Both the position numbers and the translations under genes were made by a program. From contig CM062383.1 of NCBI GenBank assembly GCA_031310005.1, positions 3,162,001 to 3,226,000 on the forward strand: DNA of 64,000 nt, given 5' to 3'. Below, piece after piece: positions 11,693 to 22,786 of this stretch. Within the stretch, counting starts at the first letter, position 1. Each line of letters begins with the position of its first letter. The notes beneath the pieces are model-generated. The model made no database searches and was not told where the DNA came from. It saw only the letters and a list, made by a program, of their open reading frames with translations. This stretch comes from Dactylellina haptotyla (lineage: Eukaryota; Ascomycota; Orbiliomycetes; Orbiliales; Orbiliaceae).

Positions 11693-14112
11693 TTAGATAT
11701 TCCCGTCGGAATGACCGTTAGAATGACCGTTTGCACCCCCATTCATATGTCCAAGTGTATGTTCATTGGCAGCTCCATTTGTGCCATTGGCTATTCCATT
11801 TGTAGCTCCGTTGGTCGTCCCATTAGTGCGGCTGTTCGTACTCTCGTTTGAATTTGCTGGGGGCAAAAACTTATGACAGTCCGCTAAAGGCACCCCGATC
11901 CTACCATCACGCAGAGCAGCATAGATAATGGATATCCAACCTCCCACGGTCCTTCTCTCTCGTCCAAACTTCGTCTTGGTTGGGACAGTGGGATGTTCAT
12001 CGTAGCCTTGATGGAAGGGAACGGCGAGTTCGTGACGAACAAACTGATAAAGTCTCTTTGAAGCATGCCCTAGGAAATCTTCCGTGCATGGATTCTCAAC
12101 AAATACTGCCAGCTTCGATTGAAACAGGGACATGCTCTCTGATTGGAGTCTTTGCGCAAACAAATCAATAGACTTGACAGTTGGAGTGCAGACCTGACCA
12201 CTGCCGGAATTATTTTTCGCGGCATTCGCCATTGAGATAACGCATCCAGTTAGGTTCTCAGATAGTTTGCGACACCGAACGTCGAGGTTGTCCTTCGACG
12301 AGTTCGTCCAGGACTCCCGCATTGCGGCTACGAGAATAGTATGCAGACGATTCAAACTCTCCTTGTCCATACCATCAGCGAGGATTTCTTGGACGATATC
12401 TTCAATAACCTCCTCAAAGGCTATCTTGAAGCTGGTATGAAGTGCTCTCAAATCAAGCGCCTGACAAGCCACGTACAGGTTTGCGGCAGTCATGAGAGAT
12501 ACTATTTCCACAGCTTGCATAGTATACCTAGCAGATATCAAAGCCAAGGAGTTGATAGATTGGTTGTTCATTTCAGCAGATTGAACATGAGAAGATACCG
12601 GGTTAGCTAAGAATGCTAGCTCAGACATATAGGCTGCCATATTAATATCCACTCCCTTTGCATGGAATGACAAGCTTGGATCATCGGTGCAAAGATTTGA
12701 AGGCAGCCCCCGATTAAGATCTGGGTTAATCAGCTCCGAGGATACGCTGAAAAGCAGCTTGCCAGCCATTTGGAGGGATAGCCGGGCCTTTTCCATAGCC
12801 GAAGTGGTAGAGGCAGCTTGGAAGTTGCAACCCAAATAGACATCATCGGTCTCAACGTCAATGACCGGATTGTCTTGGGTTGAATTGAGTTCGATCCGGA
12901 TTTGATTAGTGCTGAGTTGCATATCCTCTAGTTGAGGACCAATCCATTGTGAAGAACCACGGAGAGTATATCGGTCCTGGAAGAGGCCTGGACGACATCG
13001 ATTTTTCCTCTCCGGTAACTCAGCGAGCTTAGATTCTTGCAAAAAGTAGCGGATATTCCTAGCTACTTCAATTTGGCCTTTGTGTGGTCGAACAGCCGCA
13101 ATAATATGGTGGAAGCTCTCAGCGTTACCAACCAAAGCCTCACAAGCCATTCCGATAATTGCTTGGGTTAAAACTAGCAACTGGTTTGTCTCGTAAATCG
13201 CAAGAGTAGCGACAGCTGTTGACGCGGAGGAACCATTTAAAAGACCAAGCCCTTCCTTTGGCCCTAATGTCAAAGCCTGGAGGCCAACAGCCGCAAGTGC
13301 TTCTGGTGCAGGAATCATAGAGGTTCCCCCTTCCTTTTCCCAACAGACTTTGATGTCAGGATTGCCCTCCAATACCCCCGCAATGTATGCCATTGGCATG
13401 AGATCACCAGATGCCGATATTGAGCCCCTCAGAGGGACCACTGGGGTCATGTTGTTATCCAACAAGGTCAAGATCGACTTCAAAACCAAGTATCTAATTC
13501 CAGAGTGCCCGCGTAACAAATGATTACAACGAACCAACATAGTTGCGCGCACCCATGATGCGGGCATACTATGAAACCCAATATCAGAAATCGCTTTTTC
13601 TGGAGCAAAATCAACCTCAGTCAGGACACCGGATTGAATTGTCTGCAACAACGCAGTCTGGAGACCTGTGAGGTTGGTAGTCCGCGAGTCCGCACTACCT
13701 CCAAAGCCAGTGCTTACGCCTTCGAAGCAGTTGAGACATTAGCTAGCCATACATATACAGTTGTAAATTGCTCAGTTAATGGAACATACCATAGACCTGA
13801 TATCCTTTTTTAAGGTGTTCTCTCAGACAGTCAACACTCGCTGCTGTACGCTTGTCGAGTTTTTCGGCATCGGTAACGTCCGCACGAGTATGTTTTCTGA
13901 AAGGAGTTAGAGACACCATTTATATTTAGTAAATATTGATATTGATCGAATACTCACTTAGCAACTGCAACAACGCCAGCAATCGACAAAGATTCTCCAT
14001 CAAGAAGTACTGTATCTGCCTTCATACATTCCTTCAGAGTTGCCAATGTCTCGTCAAAATGGGAAGAAGTTGCCTGAGATTCTGGCATTAGCTGAAGGAG
14101 TACGTCAAGCAT
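11693..14112 (-). CDS. MIO-type aromatic amino acid ammonia-lyase (PAL family)
   Basis: This family removes ammonia non-oxidatively from an aromatic amino acid, giving a cinnamate-type acid. The ATG at 14110-14112 gives MLDVLLQLMPES. Two introns (after VVAVAK and after GYQVY) join it to GVSTGFGGSADSRTTN, which carries the catalytic tyrosine loop. The MIO-forming triad lies in RGSISASGDLMPMAY. Other conserved elements are LGPKEGLGLLNG, QDRYTLR, DNPVID, NFQAAS, DPSLSFHAKG and NQSINSLALISAR, so the active site looks intact. In the selectivity helix, LLQTIQSGVL aligns with Rhodotorula LLEHQLCGVL, so the His-Gln pair is replaced by Thr-Ile. This makes the substrate uncertain: Phe, Tyr, another aromatic, or aminomutase chemistry. 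The protein is about 755 residues, longer than usual because of a Asn/Gly-rich tail of about 50 residues. It is divergent from the glutamine-synthetase-like gene. Confidence 0.92.
11696..11860 (-). repeat. Asn/Gly-rich low-complexity C-terminal tail of the ammonia-lyase
   Basis: The last 50 or so codons repeat short patterns of the form (T/A)NG and (A/H)NG, for example NGTTNGATNGIANG and NGGANGHSNGHSDG. The tail lies beyond the last conserved PAL helix and is probably disordered. The underlying DNA is imperfectly repetitive. Confidence 0.75.
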
Positions 14113-15251
14113 GATTTCGCTTTAGTATTAAACTGAGAACAGGGGTTAATGACTTTGTATTGATTGATTGCCAATTGTGAATAGCTTGAACAGAGATCTC
14201 AGAGGCCTTCGTGTACCCAATATCTCTTTATATACCTAAATTATAGGCCGGTATTACCTTTGCGAGCACAAGATATTTTGGAGAAACAATTGAACATTCA
14301 TCGCCGTAGAACCTTGGAACCAATAACCAACCGTAGCTGATACATTCCCTTCACGTAAATACGGCTAATGGTCCACTTCTTCATACCCTGCCTAGCCCCC
14401 CTGTTAGGATTTCTTATCAATTTTTTTCTGTCGTTGGCATGGGCAAGAGTTTCCACCAAAATGTGGCTTGCATTTTCACAAAAATTTCGATCTACCATGT
14501 GTGTGCTGCATTTCAGAGGCTAGTTCATGTACAGATAGCTTAAGAGACTTAACTAGCATACCAGGCGTCATCGCTGTCTCAACTCTCTAATATCATAATG
14601 CGGACCAGTCTCGGATATCCCGTTAACCCCGGCTAGGTACCTGATAACATGCAACAAGAAATAAAGCTACTTTATAGCTAGGGTGTGACAAGCTGAGTAC
14701 TCATCATAGTTGCCCTGCATTAGAATCGAAAATCTCAGTCGATCGTGGGTGCCTATGTATATTTATGCTGCATGTACAGGCCGCATTCACTAAGTATGCA
14801 AACGAGAGTTTTAACATCACTAGAAGCACTCGCAACCAAATATTTATCCAATTAGATATTCGAATAGCATGCTTGCTGTCTCACAAATTTTTATGAATGA
14901 TGCAGCTTCCCGAGATTAAAACATGACGTGACACTGGTTCTAGATCCAAGGTACGGTCCACTGATGTCTCCCGCTCAGTACGATAGTATTACGAGAATTT
15001 TTGACCGAGTTCCGAAAGCAGTATCTGTTGACGGAAAGTATGATATTGAGCTGTAGGGATGAACCTTGGCTCGTGCACTACTTGTTTTCTCCCCTTCGAT
15101 GATAACCGCTTTTCATGCTTATAAAAGCGGTTGATTAATGTTAACCCGATCATCAAGACATAACTTTCTACATTGCACTTTAGAAACAACTTTCCTATCG
15201 ATTTCGAAAATATTGTATATCAAAGCAGAAACCCATACCCATAATACCAGA
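14113..15251. promoter_or_regulatory. shared divergent promoter of ammonia-lyase and GS-like gene
   Basis: The two start codons face away from each other across 1,139 bp with no gene between. Such head-to-head arrangement often means co-regulation in fungal metabolic clusters. No particular factor-binding site could be assigned by eye. Confidence 0.6.
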
Positions 15252-16592
15252 ATGACAATCGATAAGCACCAATCACTCGCTCAATGGGAAGAATTTTTAG
15301 TTAAAAACCCTAAGATCGAGTTTGTTTGGCTCCAGTATGTGTCCTACTTCACTCGTGCGCTTATACGCATGATACCTGTAGCCAAATTTACCGAAATGAT
15401 AAAGACTTCTACCAACGCCCCTGCTCCCACGGCTGCGTGGTTTCTATGTCCTGGAGATCGTTTAGCAGAGGGTACTTCACCTTGTGGTACTTTTTTACTC
15501 CAACCAGATATCAGTAGTGCATATTGTCAAGCAGGGTCTGATGGCACCCGTGCTGTGGTTCAATCCAATTGCCTCAATACAGACCTTACACCGCTTGAAG
15601 AATGCCCCCGTTCGCGATTGCAGATTCTTCACGACACTCTCGAAGCTAGAGAGGGATTCTCCGTCTTGGTTGGCTTTGAAATCGAAGTGGTCTTTATCAA
15701 AGAGGATGCAGCTGGGGACTACACACCGATCAGTTACAAACATACCTACGCAGAAGTCACTAGCGAAGACTACGGGCATTTAAACCTCATCGAAGATATC
15801 GTTCGGGCGCTTCTTGGTGTGGGGGTTCTGCTCGAACATTTTCACGCAGAAGCCTCCCCAGGCCAATGGGAATTTGTGCTCCCCCCAGCGTCGCCAGTCA
15901 ATGCAGCCGACATGCTGATGAAAGCGCGCGAAACAATAACAAATATCGCTCTGAAGCACGGCCTTCGTGCTACGCTATACCCTCGTATATGGGAGGACCG
16001 TGTGGGAACGGGAGCGCATGCTCACATTTCGGTCAACGACATGGGACATCACGGCAGCAGACCTGAGCTACCCGAGTCCTTTTTTTCGGGGTTGATCCAA
16101 CATATGCCAGCTATCATGCCATGCATCCTGCCACATGATATCAGCTATGCACGAGTACAAGCAGGCATCTGGAGCGGTGGTGAATATGCCTGCTGGGGGT
16201 GGGAAAACAAAGAGGTAGTATTGCGGCGCGTCGCCACCAACAGGTTCGAGCTGAAACTCGTGGATGGCCTTGCAAATCCTTACCTTGCCCTCGCCAGTAT
16301 TTTAGCTGCTGGTTTGGTAGGACTTGCAAAGGGCTTGCCTCTTCGAGCTGGCCATTGCAGAATAGATCCAGCGAGGATGGATCATGAGGAGCGCAGTGCT
16401 CTTGGTGTGGATATTAAGTTGCCAAACACACTGGATGCAAGTCTGAATGCGTTGGAAGCTGACCAAGAAGTCGTCACATATTTGACGAACAAACTAGTAT
16501 CTTCGTACGTCACAGTCAAGAGAACGGAATTGGGGTATCTCAGGACGCTTTCCGACGACGAAAGAAGGCAGTGGCTAATGTCGAGGTACTAA
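15252..16592 (+). CDS. glutamine-synthetase-like ligase (fungal FluG C-terminal type)
   Basis: This intronless frame gives a 446-residue protein. The start was set at MTIDKHQSLAQW; 38 upstream in-frame codons look like 5' leader. The fold is class I glutamine synthetase. Its ATP and metal ligand motifs are present: VGFEIEVVF, HAEASPGQWEF, GTGAHAHISVND, and NRFELKLVDGLANPYLALAS. The N-terminal beta-grasp region begins with EFVWLQYVSYFTRALIR. In NRFELK the usual second arginine of true GS is lysine, a feature I associate with fungal GS-like and FluG proteins rather than primary GS. Family members join glutamate or another carboxylate to an amine with ATP. It is divergent from the ammonia-lyase and upstream of the methyltransferase, so a role in amide formation on a lyase-derived product is a reasonable inference. 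The substrate is unknown. Confidence 0.88.
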   Translation: MTIDKHQSLAQWEEFLVKNPKIEFVWLQYVSYFTRALIRMIPVAKFTEMIKTSTNAPAPTAAWFLCPGDRLAEGTSPCGTFLLQPDISSAYCQAGSDGTRAVVQSNCLNTDLTPLEECPRSRLQILHDTLEAREGFSVLVGFEIEVVFIKEDAAGDYTPISYKHTYAEVTSEDYGHLNLIEDIVRALLGVGVLLEHFHAEASPGQWEFVLPPASPVNAADMLMKARETITNIALKHGLRATLYPRIWEDRVGTGAHAHISVNDMGHHGSRPELPESFFSGLIQHMPAIMPCILPHDISYARVQAGIWSGGEYACWGWENKEVVLRRVATNRFELKLVDGLANPYLALASILAAGLVGLAKGLPLRAGHCRIDPARMDHEERSALGVDIKLPNTLDASLNALEADQEVVTYLTNKLVSSYVTVKRTELGYLRTLSDDERRQWLMSRY

Positions 16593-18045
16593 TTCAGGCA
16601 CGTATGTAGTGGGCCATCATCATCAGTGGAGGAAAGTCGAATTCAGGAATTTGGAAGATGTTTGTACCTTAGCAGCGCAGCAAGTGAAGAGCAGTTAGTT
16701 ACTCGTTTCAGAAATATTAAATCCCAATTGACCAAATTTTCTCAGTCGATGCACTACCCGGAGATATTCCTCCACGAACCTATTTGGCACTTTCATCTGT
16801 TCTTGACTTCAGATCATCCATATTCTTAGAATTGGGTTGGACAAAATAACCGAGTAACTGATCTTGAACTCCATTTTCTAACCGGCAACAGGCAATTTAC
16901 ACTCAACGGAAAATAAAGACCTCGATAACCTACTCGTTTGCATGACCAGCCACCGACTGATGTTGGAACAGCCAGTGATCGCCGTGCATCTAGTAACAGC
17001 ACTAAATATCCTGTGCATGCACAGGTTGACCCTTGTTAGCCAACATTCCGAAGCCCGTACGTTCATACCCGTCCAGGTGTTCTCCGTGCATATCTATTGC
17101 CAAATTTTTCTTGCGGTGAAGTAAAGGGAGGAGTGGGGTAATAACAACTGTCAATCCTGCATTCCTTGCTTCCTTCCTCGGGAAATAAACCGCGAACCAC
17201 CCGTCCGTCCCATCCCATGCAGGGTCCAAGCAGGATCAAGGAGGATTATATCTGAGAGATCAAGATCTGGATCAAGATCCTCCTATAGAAATGAGACAGG
17301 GCGGGGGGATATTAGTTGTTATTAGGCTCGGGATGACGGATTTACATTGGAATTAAGACAGCTGAGTTGCTGCAGGAATCATTCCACTTTGCCCACGTTT
17401 CGTGCGACACGGCTCGGCTCTAGCTATTCACTTTTCCGAGCGCGAGCCCATCGAACTCGGGAGCCACTAACCAGCCCACGTTAAAGAAAAAGTCCCGATC
17501 AACCAAATTACTGGGTATTTCTAAGCCAGAGAGCGCATCAAATTGACTAAGCTAAGGCAACTGTTTTCTGGTGTGTTGCAGCCACTTAGATACGATAGCA
17601 CATCGCCACGCAGATTTTTACTCTCCAAAGAGCCCACGCACGCCCCCAATACAATAGTCTAGATAGCCACGGCCCCGCAAACAGCCGATTAAGTGTGATA
17701 CTCGTTATGAGGGAATAAGAGTTTATATTTTTATTTTTTTTAAAAAAAAGCATAACATCGTCTCAGCAAAGCCAAGCTATTCCCAGGTTGAAGTCCGAAC
17801 ATTTCCCCCAGATAATGTGAATCCCGTATCCGCGTAGAGTATAGCATTGGGTTGCTATTAAAATTATGCCAGGATCCTGCCCCATAGGTTGCTACGTGGA
17901 TCTGTATAATCTAATTGCAAACGAAATATTTCACGACTCCTAAAATTTAGCATCGTCTTTCAACCCCTCCTGTAGATGAATATTCCAATTTATTTTTGGT
18001 TTCTCTGTCCAATATATCTGCTTGCTTAGGGTTCTAAGATTCAAT
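16593..18045. other. intergenic upstream of the methyltransferase
   Basis: About 1.45 kb with no supported gene. Composition is moderately AT-rich, with A/T tracts near 17725-17750. Around 17220-17290 there are short imperfect repeats of a GGATCAAG-like word. The promoter of the methyltransferase lies at the right side. Confidence 0.4.
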
Positions 18046-19345
18046 ATGGTTGAGAAAACATCGTCTCCACCTGCTAGGGATAATACTCTCGCCATGACGA
18101 GCTGTAATACCTATAATGAAAATTGTGGACAGCAACACCAGGCAATGGAAGCTAGTCTACCGTTATTCGCTGATATCGACCTCAGCTGCTTGGGTTAGTC
18201 TTCCTTGGTTTATGGTCGAAACTTCGCTATTTTAGATGTTACAAATTGCCAAATACTAAGTAACATCATACTGATACACATGTATGAATACAGCTAACTT
18301 GATGGTTCTGAAGGTCCAAATATCTCTATCGCCGACTATGGCTGCTCCCAAGGTGCTACTAGGTACAGATATGTCACGATGAAATAACCTTCACCTCTAA
18401 TAACATAACTAAATTTATGCCCCGAAACCTAGCCTCAATGTGATGCAACGAATTGTCGCTGGCCTACCCCAAAGATCTGTCGCCACGCTCCTGTTCAATG
18501 ACCTCCCCTCAAACGACTTCAATAGTCTTATCAAGCTCCTGTCCAATCTTGCGCCGAATCCTACTACATCTATCCACCCTTTCATAGTTCCGAACTCGTT
18601 TTACAACCATGTTTTTCCTCCGTCTACTATTGACATAGCATTCGCACTATCAGCAGTCCATTGGCTGCGTGAACTACCCCCTCCAAAATTACCTACGGAG
18701 ACCACCGAAGAATATTTATCAAAGCGGGCATCTCGCAATGACGTCTCGTCTCATAAGGACCTAGTGTGTTTCCTAAATCTACGCGGTTACGAGATCAAAC
18801 CAGGCGGGAAACTTGTCCTAGCTTCACCATCTCCAATCGCCGATGATAGCGACGGCAGGAAGACCGGGAATACCAAACTGCGGTTGGCGATATTCCGAGC
18901 AATGGATATACTGATGGAAGCCGGTAAGTTACCCTCAGATGCCAGCGCCGGAGTCTACCCACCGGTTCATGTACACACCAGAGAGTCACTGTACGCGGCA
19001 GTGGCAGAGACCAAAATGGCGTGGACGATAGAGGACATTTACTATAGAGTGGTTCCACACCCTGCCTATCAAATCATGTTGGATACACAAGCTAGGGCAG
19101 GCTCTGATGAAACGAAAAAGGTAGCTGCCGCGGATGTCTATGCCGCAGTCATAGTTGATTGGTTCTTGGCGGTGCTCAAGCCGTTCATGCTGAAATGGTG
19201 GATCGAAAGAGGTCTTATGGAAGACAAGGGCGAGATGGTGTTTCAAGAATGTTCACAGCTTGCCAAGAAAGAGGTTGTACGAAACGGAGGTGTAAGCTAT
19301 TCGGTTGCACAAGACTACGTTTTCGCAAGGTTGAGAAGAGAGTAG
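18046..19345 (+). CDS. SABATH-type SAM-dependent carboxyl methyltransferase
   Basis: SABATH enzymes methylate carboxyl groups of small acids such as salicylate, benzoate, cinnamate and jasmonate. Three exons (18046-18193, 18314-18362, 18433-19345) splice to 369 residues, the usual length. Exon 1 holds the substrate/SAM motif YNENCGQQHQAMEASLP. Exons 1 to 3 join as LSCLGPNISIADYGCSQGAT, the SAM-binding motif I (compare DLGCSSGPN in plants). Later landmarks are LLFNDLPSNDFN, PNSFYNHVFPPSTID and SAVHWL. A Trp-His pair conserved for carboxylate contact is present in VHWL. Its position beside an aromatic ammonia-lyase suggests a cinnamate-like substrate, which is inference. The first two exons are too short to appear as long open frames, so the true start lies about 390 bp upstream of the longest frame. 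Confidence 0.9.
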
Positions 19346-19993
19346 CCTGAGAGCCAGGTCAACAAATGGTAAGCTTGTAGATGCACTATCGGGACCTAGT
19401 TTGCATATCAATCCCTTTACTACTAGGTGTACAAGTGTGTTTTTGATTTAGAAGAATGTTATAGTTTGCTTGTTAATCAAACGATAAATGCGATATAATA
19501 AAATATATTTGTAGAAGCTTCAGCTAGAGCGGTATCACTGATTATGTATAGATATGTGCCTGACAGTTTAAATAAACTAGATACTTTTGGACTTTAACTT
19601 AAAGCTGGACTAAGCTTGTATAATATAAAAATTAAATCTAGACCAGCACTCACGCACTATATTCGGAGTCAGTACCTTAAATTTGAGTAAGGTTCAGAAG
19701 ATACTTTTGTTAAGACGGCTTAAGTTATCAATACATCTTAGTCTCCACCTAGCCACGAATACTTTAAAAATGATCGCCAGTTATATGTCTAACTATAGCA
19801 AGCAAAAGATTCAAACTTTATATTAATATGAGACGGTAGCTTCAGTACTAAGATTATATATATAATAATAAATCTTTTTAATTTAACTGGGGGCTGTCTC
19901 GATAATTTCGATTTCCAAGAATATAGAAAAGGTATAAAGTTAGGCCAAAATAGCTTTTCTTATACTGCATTTTTAGCTACTCCCTATGTTGGC
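19346..19993. other. AT-rich non-coding sequence
   Basis: Strongly AT-rich sequence with many stops in every frame, including TA-rich runs near 19850-19880. It looks like decayed, possibly RIP-affected DNA. No element family was recognised. Confidence 0.5.
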
Positions 19994-20392
19994 TTAAGTA
20001 TCCCAACAATTAAAACTCTTGATTGTTTTATGGAGGTAAGTCCCAGCAACCGATCCTCCTTGTATCAACCAGCCTGGTTCACCAGGATAGTAGGTCGCTC
20101 CGCTATCTTGGTCCGTACAGTCCGGACCCCGATAAATGATACAACCTGTTCCCTGGTCAGGGCCCCAACTAGCAAGTCTGACTTCCCTATTCTTGCAGCC
20201 AGTGAAACAGTCGTGCCAACACGGTTGGTTGAAGTGTCTATTTTGATTTTGTCAATAGTTAGCTCTTCGTTTCAGCCTCGATTTCTCAACTTATTATTTC
20301 CTGGTAACCAACTCATTGACACAGACATAAACGCAAGCTGCTGACGCAGTGCGAGCAAGGAGGAAAGATGCGAGTATTTTTTTAATAAGCAT
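19994..20392 (-). CDS. small secreted cysteine-rich protein, crystallin-like
   Basis: Two exons (20313-20392 and 19994-20237) around a 75-bp intron give 107 residues. The ATG at 20390-20392 starts a signal peptide MLIKKILASFLLARTASA. The mature part begins ACVYVCVNE and has eight cysteines, including CWHDCFTGC and a final NCWDT before the stop. The segment ASWGPDQGTGCIIYRGPDC resembles the core of fungal small secreted beta/gamma-crystallin-like proteins (SxGPDxGxxC.xY...DC). The second exon keeps a clean frame of 80 codons in otherwise AT-rich, stop-dense surroundings. The intron has a GCTAAC branch-like site and ends TAG, but its donor GTTGGT is weak, so the junction needs confirmation. A conserved, possibly effector-like secreted protein is likely. 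The family call is moderate. Confidence 0.65.
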
Positions 20393-22077
20393 ATTATGTA
20401 TGGTCGGCTGAATAGGTAGAATTATAATGATAGTAGTCTCGTAATTCTATATTATTCACGAGTTTAAAAAAATAGTAGCCATACTGGCTGGGCGTCGGTC
20501 AAAGATATCTCTTTATACTTGGTTACTTCTAGTCAACGCAGTATACGGAAATGTCAAATTTTAGTTTGGCTAAGTTTACAAAAGTTTGATTTTATTAATG
20601 CAAGATGACCACGATACTAAGGCATCGGGGCTAGCGTAGAAGCTTGCATCTTCTCAAGCATGGATATGGCATATAAAGTATTTTCATTAAGTTTAAGTTT
20701 GACACCCAAGCAGGTATAATGACGAGAATTACATAGAGATTTCGCGCCTATTCGCACTTGTGTTCGTATATTCGCGGTAGATGATTACTAATTATAATTG
20801 TAGCCTCATGTCCAGTTATCTATTCCTAACCCCCTTGCCGACAAAGATTCAGCCTCCGACTACTGATCATATTTAACGATTACTGATCATAGTCCTAGCT
20901 TCCTCTCCGAGAAGCTAACCCCAACCAGTGGACCAGGAGCTAATATGCAAGGCTCAATTGGGACCGTATTAGCGCCTCTCGCCGATTGGCGCCAAGATAT
21001 AAATACGACAGAGTTTCTTAGCCGAGCTCCGCAGACGAGGGTAATGCTGGTCTTGGTGCCAGCCTCCAAGAAAGCTCTTGGTGTGAGGCAATGCTGTTTT
21101 ATTTAGAAAGGTAACAAGCAACATGAAAATTCACTATGGGCAATCCCAAGAAATTTCGCCTTCGCAGAACACGAGACAAAAAAAGAAACAAAATTTTCAG
21201 ACCAAATTGAGTGGACCAAGGGCTTCTGCATCCCGAAGATGTACGCAGCCTATCAATTTGCTGCACTCCTGCAGAGTCACTAGCTCTATCAATCTCTCCG
21301 CTAGCACTCTCCAGTTTGTGTGTTCAAATGCCAATACCCCTTATAGAGCGCCCTTATACCTTCCTAAAGCGTGAACCATATTTGAGTTAACTGGTACCTC
21401 TCGCTTGTTTGTCTCCTATCATTTGATGAACCGCTTCGCGCTCCGCGCTCGCTTATTTCCAGCCGCATTTGATTACTATTCATGAGGAATAACTGTCAGG
21501 GCTTCATAGCCAAAAGGACTCCACTGTGTGGGATGCATTGATCCATCATAAAATACATCCCCTGCTGAAAATTCTACACTCACAGGATCAAGCCGGCGGT
21601 ATCAATTCCGTCTGGGTCAATGATCATAATGACACTTTCCCATTCGCAGGTTTACCGAAGAGGCTCTTGCTTTTTGATAGGGTAGCGCATTAAGTTGCCA
21701 AATTGATCGCAACATCACTCGAAATCCTCGAAAGGTGCAAGGTGGGTCCTCAGGTTTGCGAGATTTATACAAGTTTTCTTAAATGTTCGAGACGAAGGCC
21801 AATAGTTATTGCGAAGTCTGCACAGCCCCAACTAATTATCCTTGAGAAATCTTTTATCCGCAGATACCAATGACATCCGAGATTAAACAATCTTCAAATT
21901 CTGAAGGCCTTGATATATTCTCTGCCCAATTGCGAAATATATAAGTACACAACGCCGTCAATCGAAAATAAACCTAGAACTCAATCATCGGAGCCATCTC
22001 TTACTTATTGTTCTTCTTCTAACCATCACCTTAAGACAACATTGGAGTTGAAACGAGAATTTAGTCATACCACAATA
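20393..22077. other. AT-rich spacer with possible gene fragment
   Basis: Mostly AT-rich DNA with patches of normal composition near 20890-21110 and 21180-21360. A coding-looking fragment in the first patch is listed separately. The rest shows no supported gene. A short direct repeat (CTGATCATA) occurs twice around 20865-20891. Confidence 0.4.
20891..21106 (+). pseudogene. possible decayed gene fragment
   Basis: A 72-codon open stretch of near-normal base composition ends with TAG at 21104-21106. The translation contains ADWRQDINTTEFLSRAPQTR followed by VMLVLVPASKKAL, which reads like real protein. No start exon, partner exons or family could be identified, and the flanks are AT-rich. It may be a gene remnant or an unrecognised exon. 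Confidence 0.2.
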
Positions 22078-22786
22078 ATGCAGTTGGTATCGAAGGTCTT
22101 TTTGCTTGGGAGTTTCCTGAGCAGCTGTGTGATGGCTGCCCCTGCTGCTTCACAAAGCGTATCGGAAGGATTGAAAAAGATAAATGTACTCAATTTCCAG
22201 ATCATATGCACGATTGTTATAATCTAACTGGTTTTATGTTCCGTAGATTCCTGTTCCGCCTGGTATCGATATCTCGAAGCACCAGACTCCTCCACCAGGT
22301 TATAATGAAACTTCGACGAATGCCGGCCTCAAAAAACGTGACTATACTGCGCAATTTGCATACCTTGAAATTTTCGATAACTGGTATTATGATTACAACG
22401 CCGACAATGTCCAGCTCTGGGTCGATCCAAACGCGGGAGCTCATCTCTTCGAAGAATCCACAAATCTTAAAAACCGCATTAGTAGTATCAAACTCTATAC
22501 TCATGCCTACCCTGGTAAAACCTGTCTCGTGGTAAGAACAGTTTTCCTATTAAAACTTTTGAGAGTTGATACAGAACGACGTTTGAATCGAAATCAAGCT
22601 TACAAGGTTACTGGTGACAAATAGACAAAGGACTATTATTGGGGTACTGGAGGTCTGCAATGCGTAGGGGCAGGTCTCCAGATTACTGCTCTTAATAGTC
22701 CAGCTTGGCAAGGACAAGCGCAGTTGCAAGGTGATCTCAATGATTCGCTTAAATGTTTCCAGTGTTGGTATGTATGGCAATGGTAG
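22078..22786 (+). CDS. secreted protein with kexin-type propeptide, crystallin-like
   Basis: Three exons (22078-22185, 22247-22531, 22625-22786) give 184 residues, all joined in phase 0. The first intron has a TCTAAC branch site. The ATG at 22078 begins a signal peptide MQLVSKVFLLGSFLSSCVMA. A proline-rich prosegment ends LKKR at residues 64-67, a predicted Kex2 site, leaving a 117-residue mature domain starting DYTAQFAYLEIFDNWYYDYN. It is rich in Tyr and Trp and has four cysteines (129, 144, 175, 178), the last two as KCFQC. Two half-motifs, LKNRISSIKLY and LNDSLKCFQCW, resemble the (N)D.(L/I)SS(I/L) strands of beta/gamma-crystallin domains, a tentative assignment. The upstream open stretch to 21910 is probably 5' leader. 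Function is unknown. It lies in the AT-rich part of the accessory island. Confidence 0.68.

Noticed and set aside
20030-20344. Plus-strand frame of 104 codons
   Set aside because: It is antisense to the two-exon cysteine-rich secreted gene, whose frame has a signal peptide and family-like motif.
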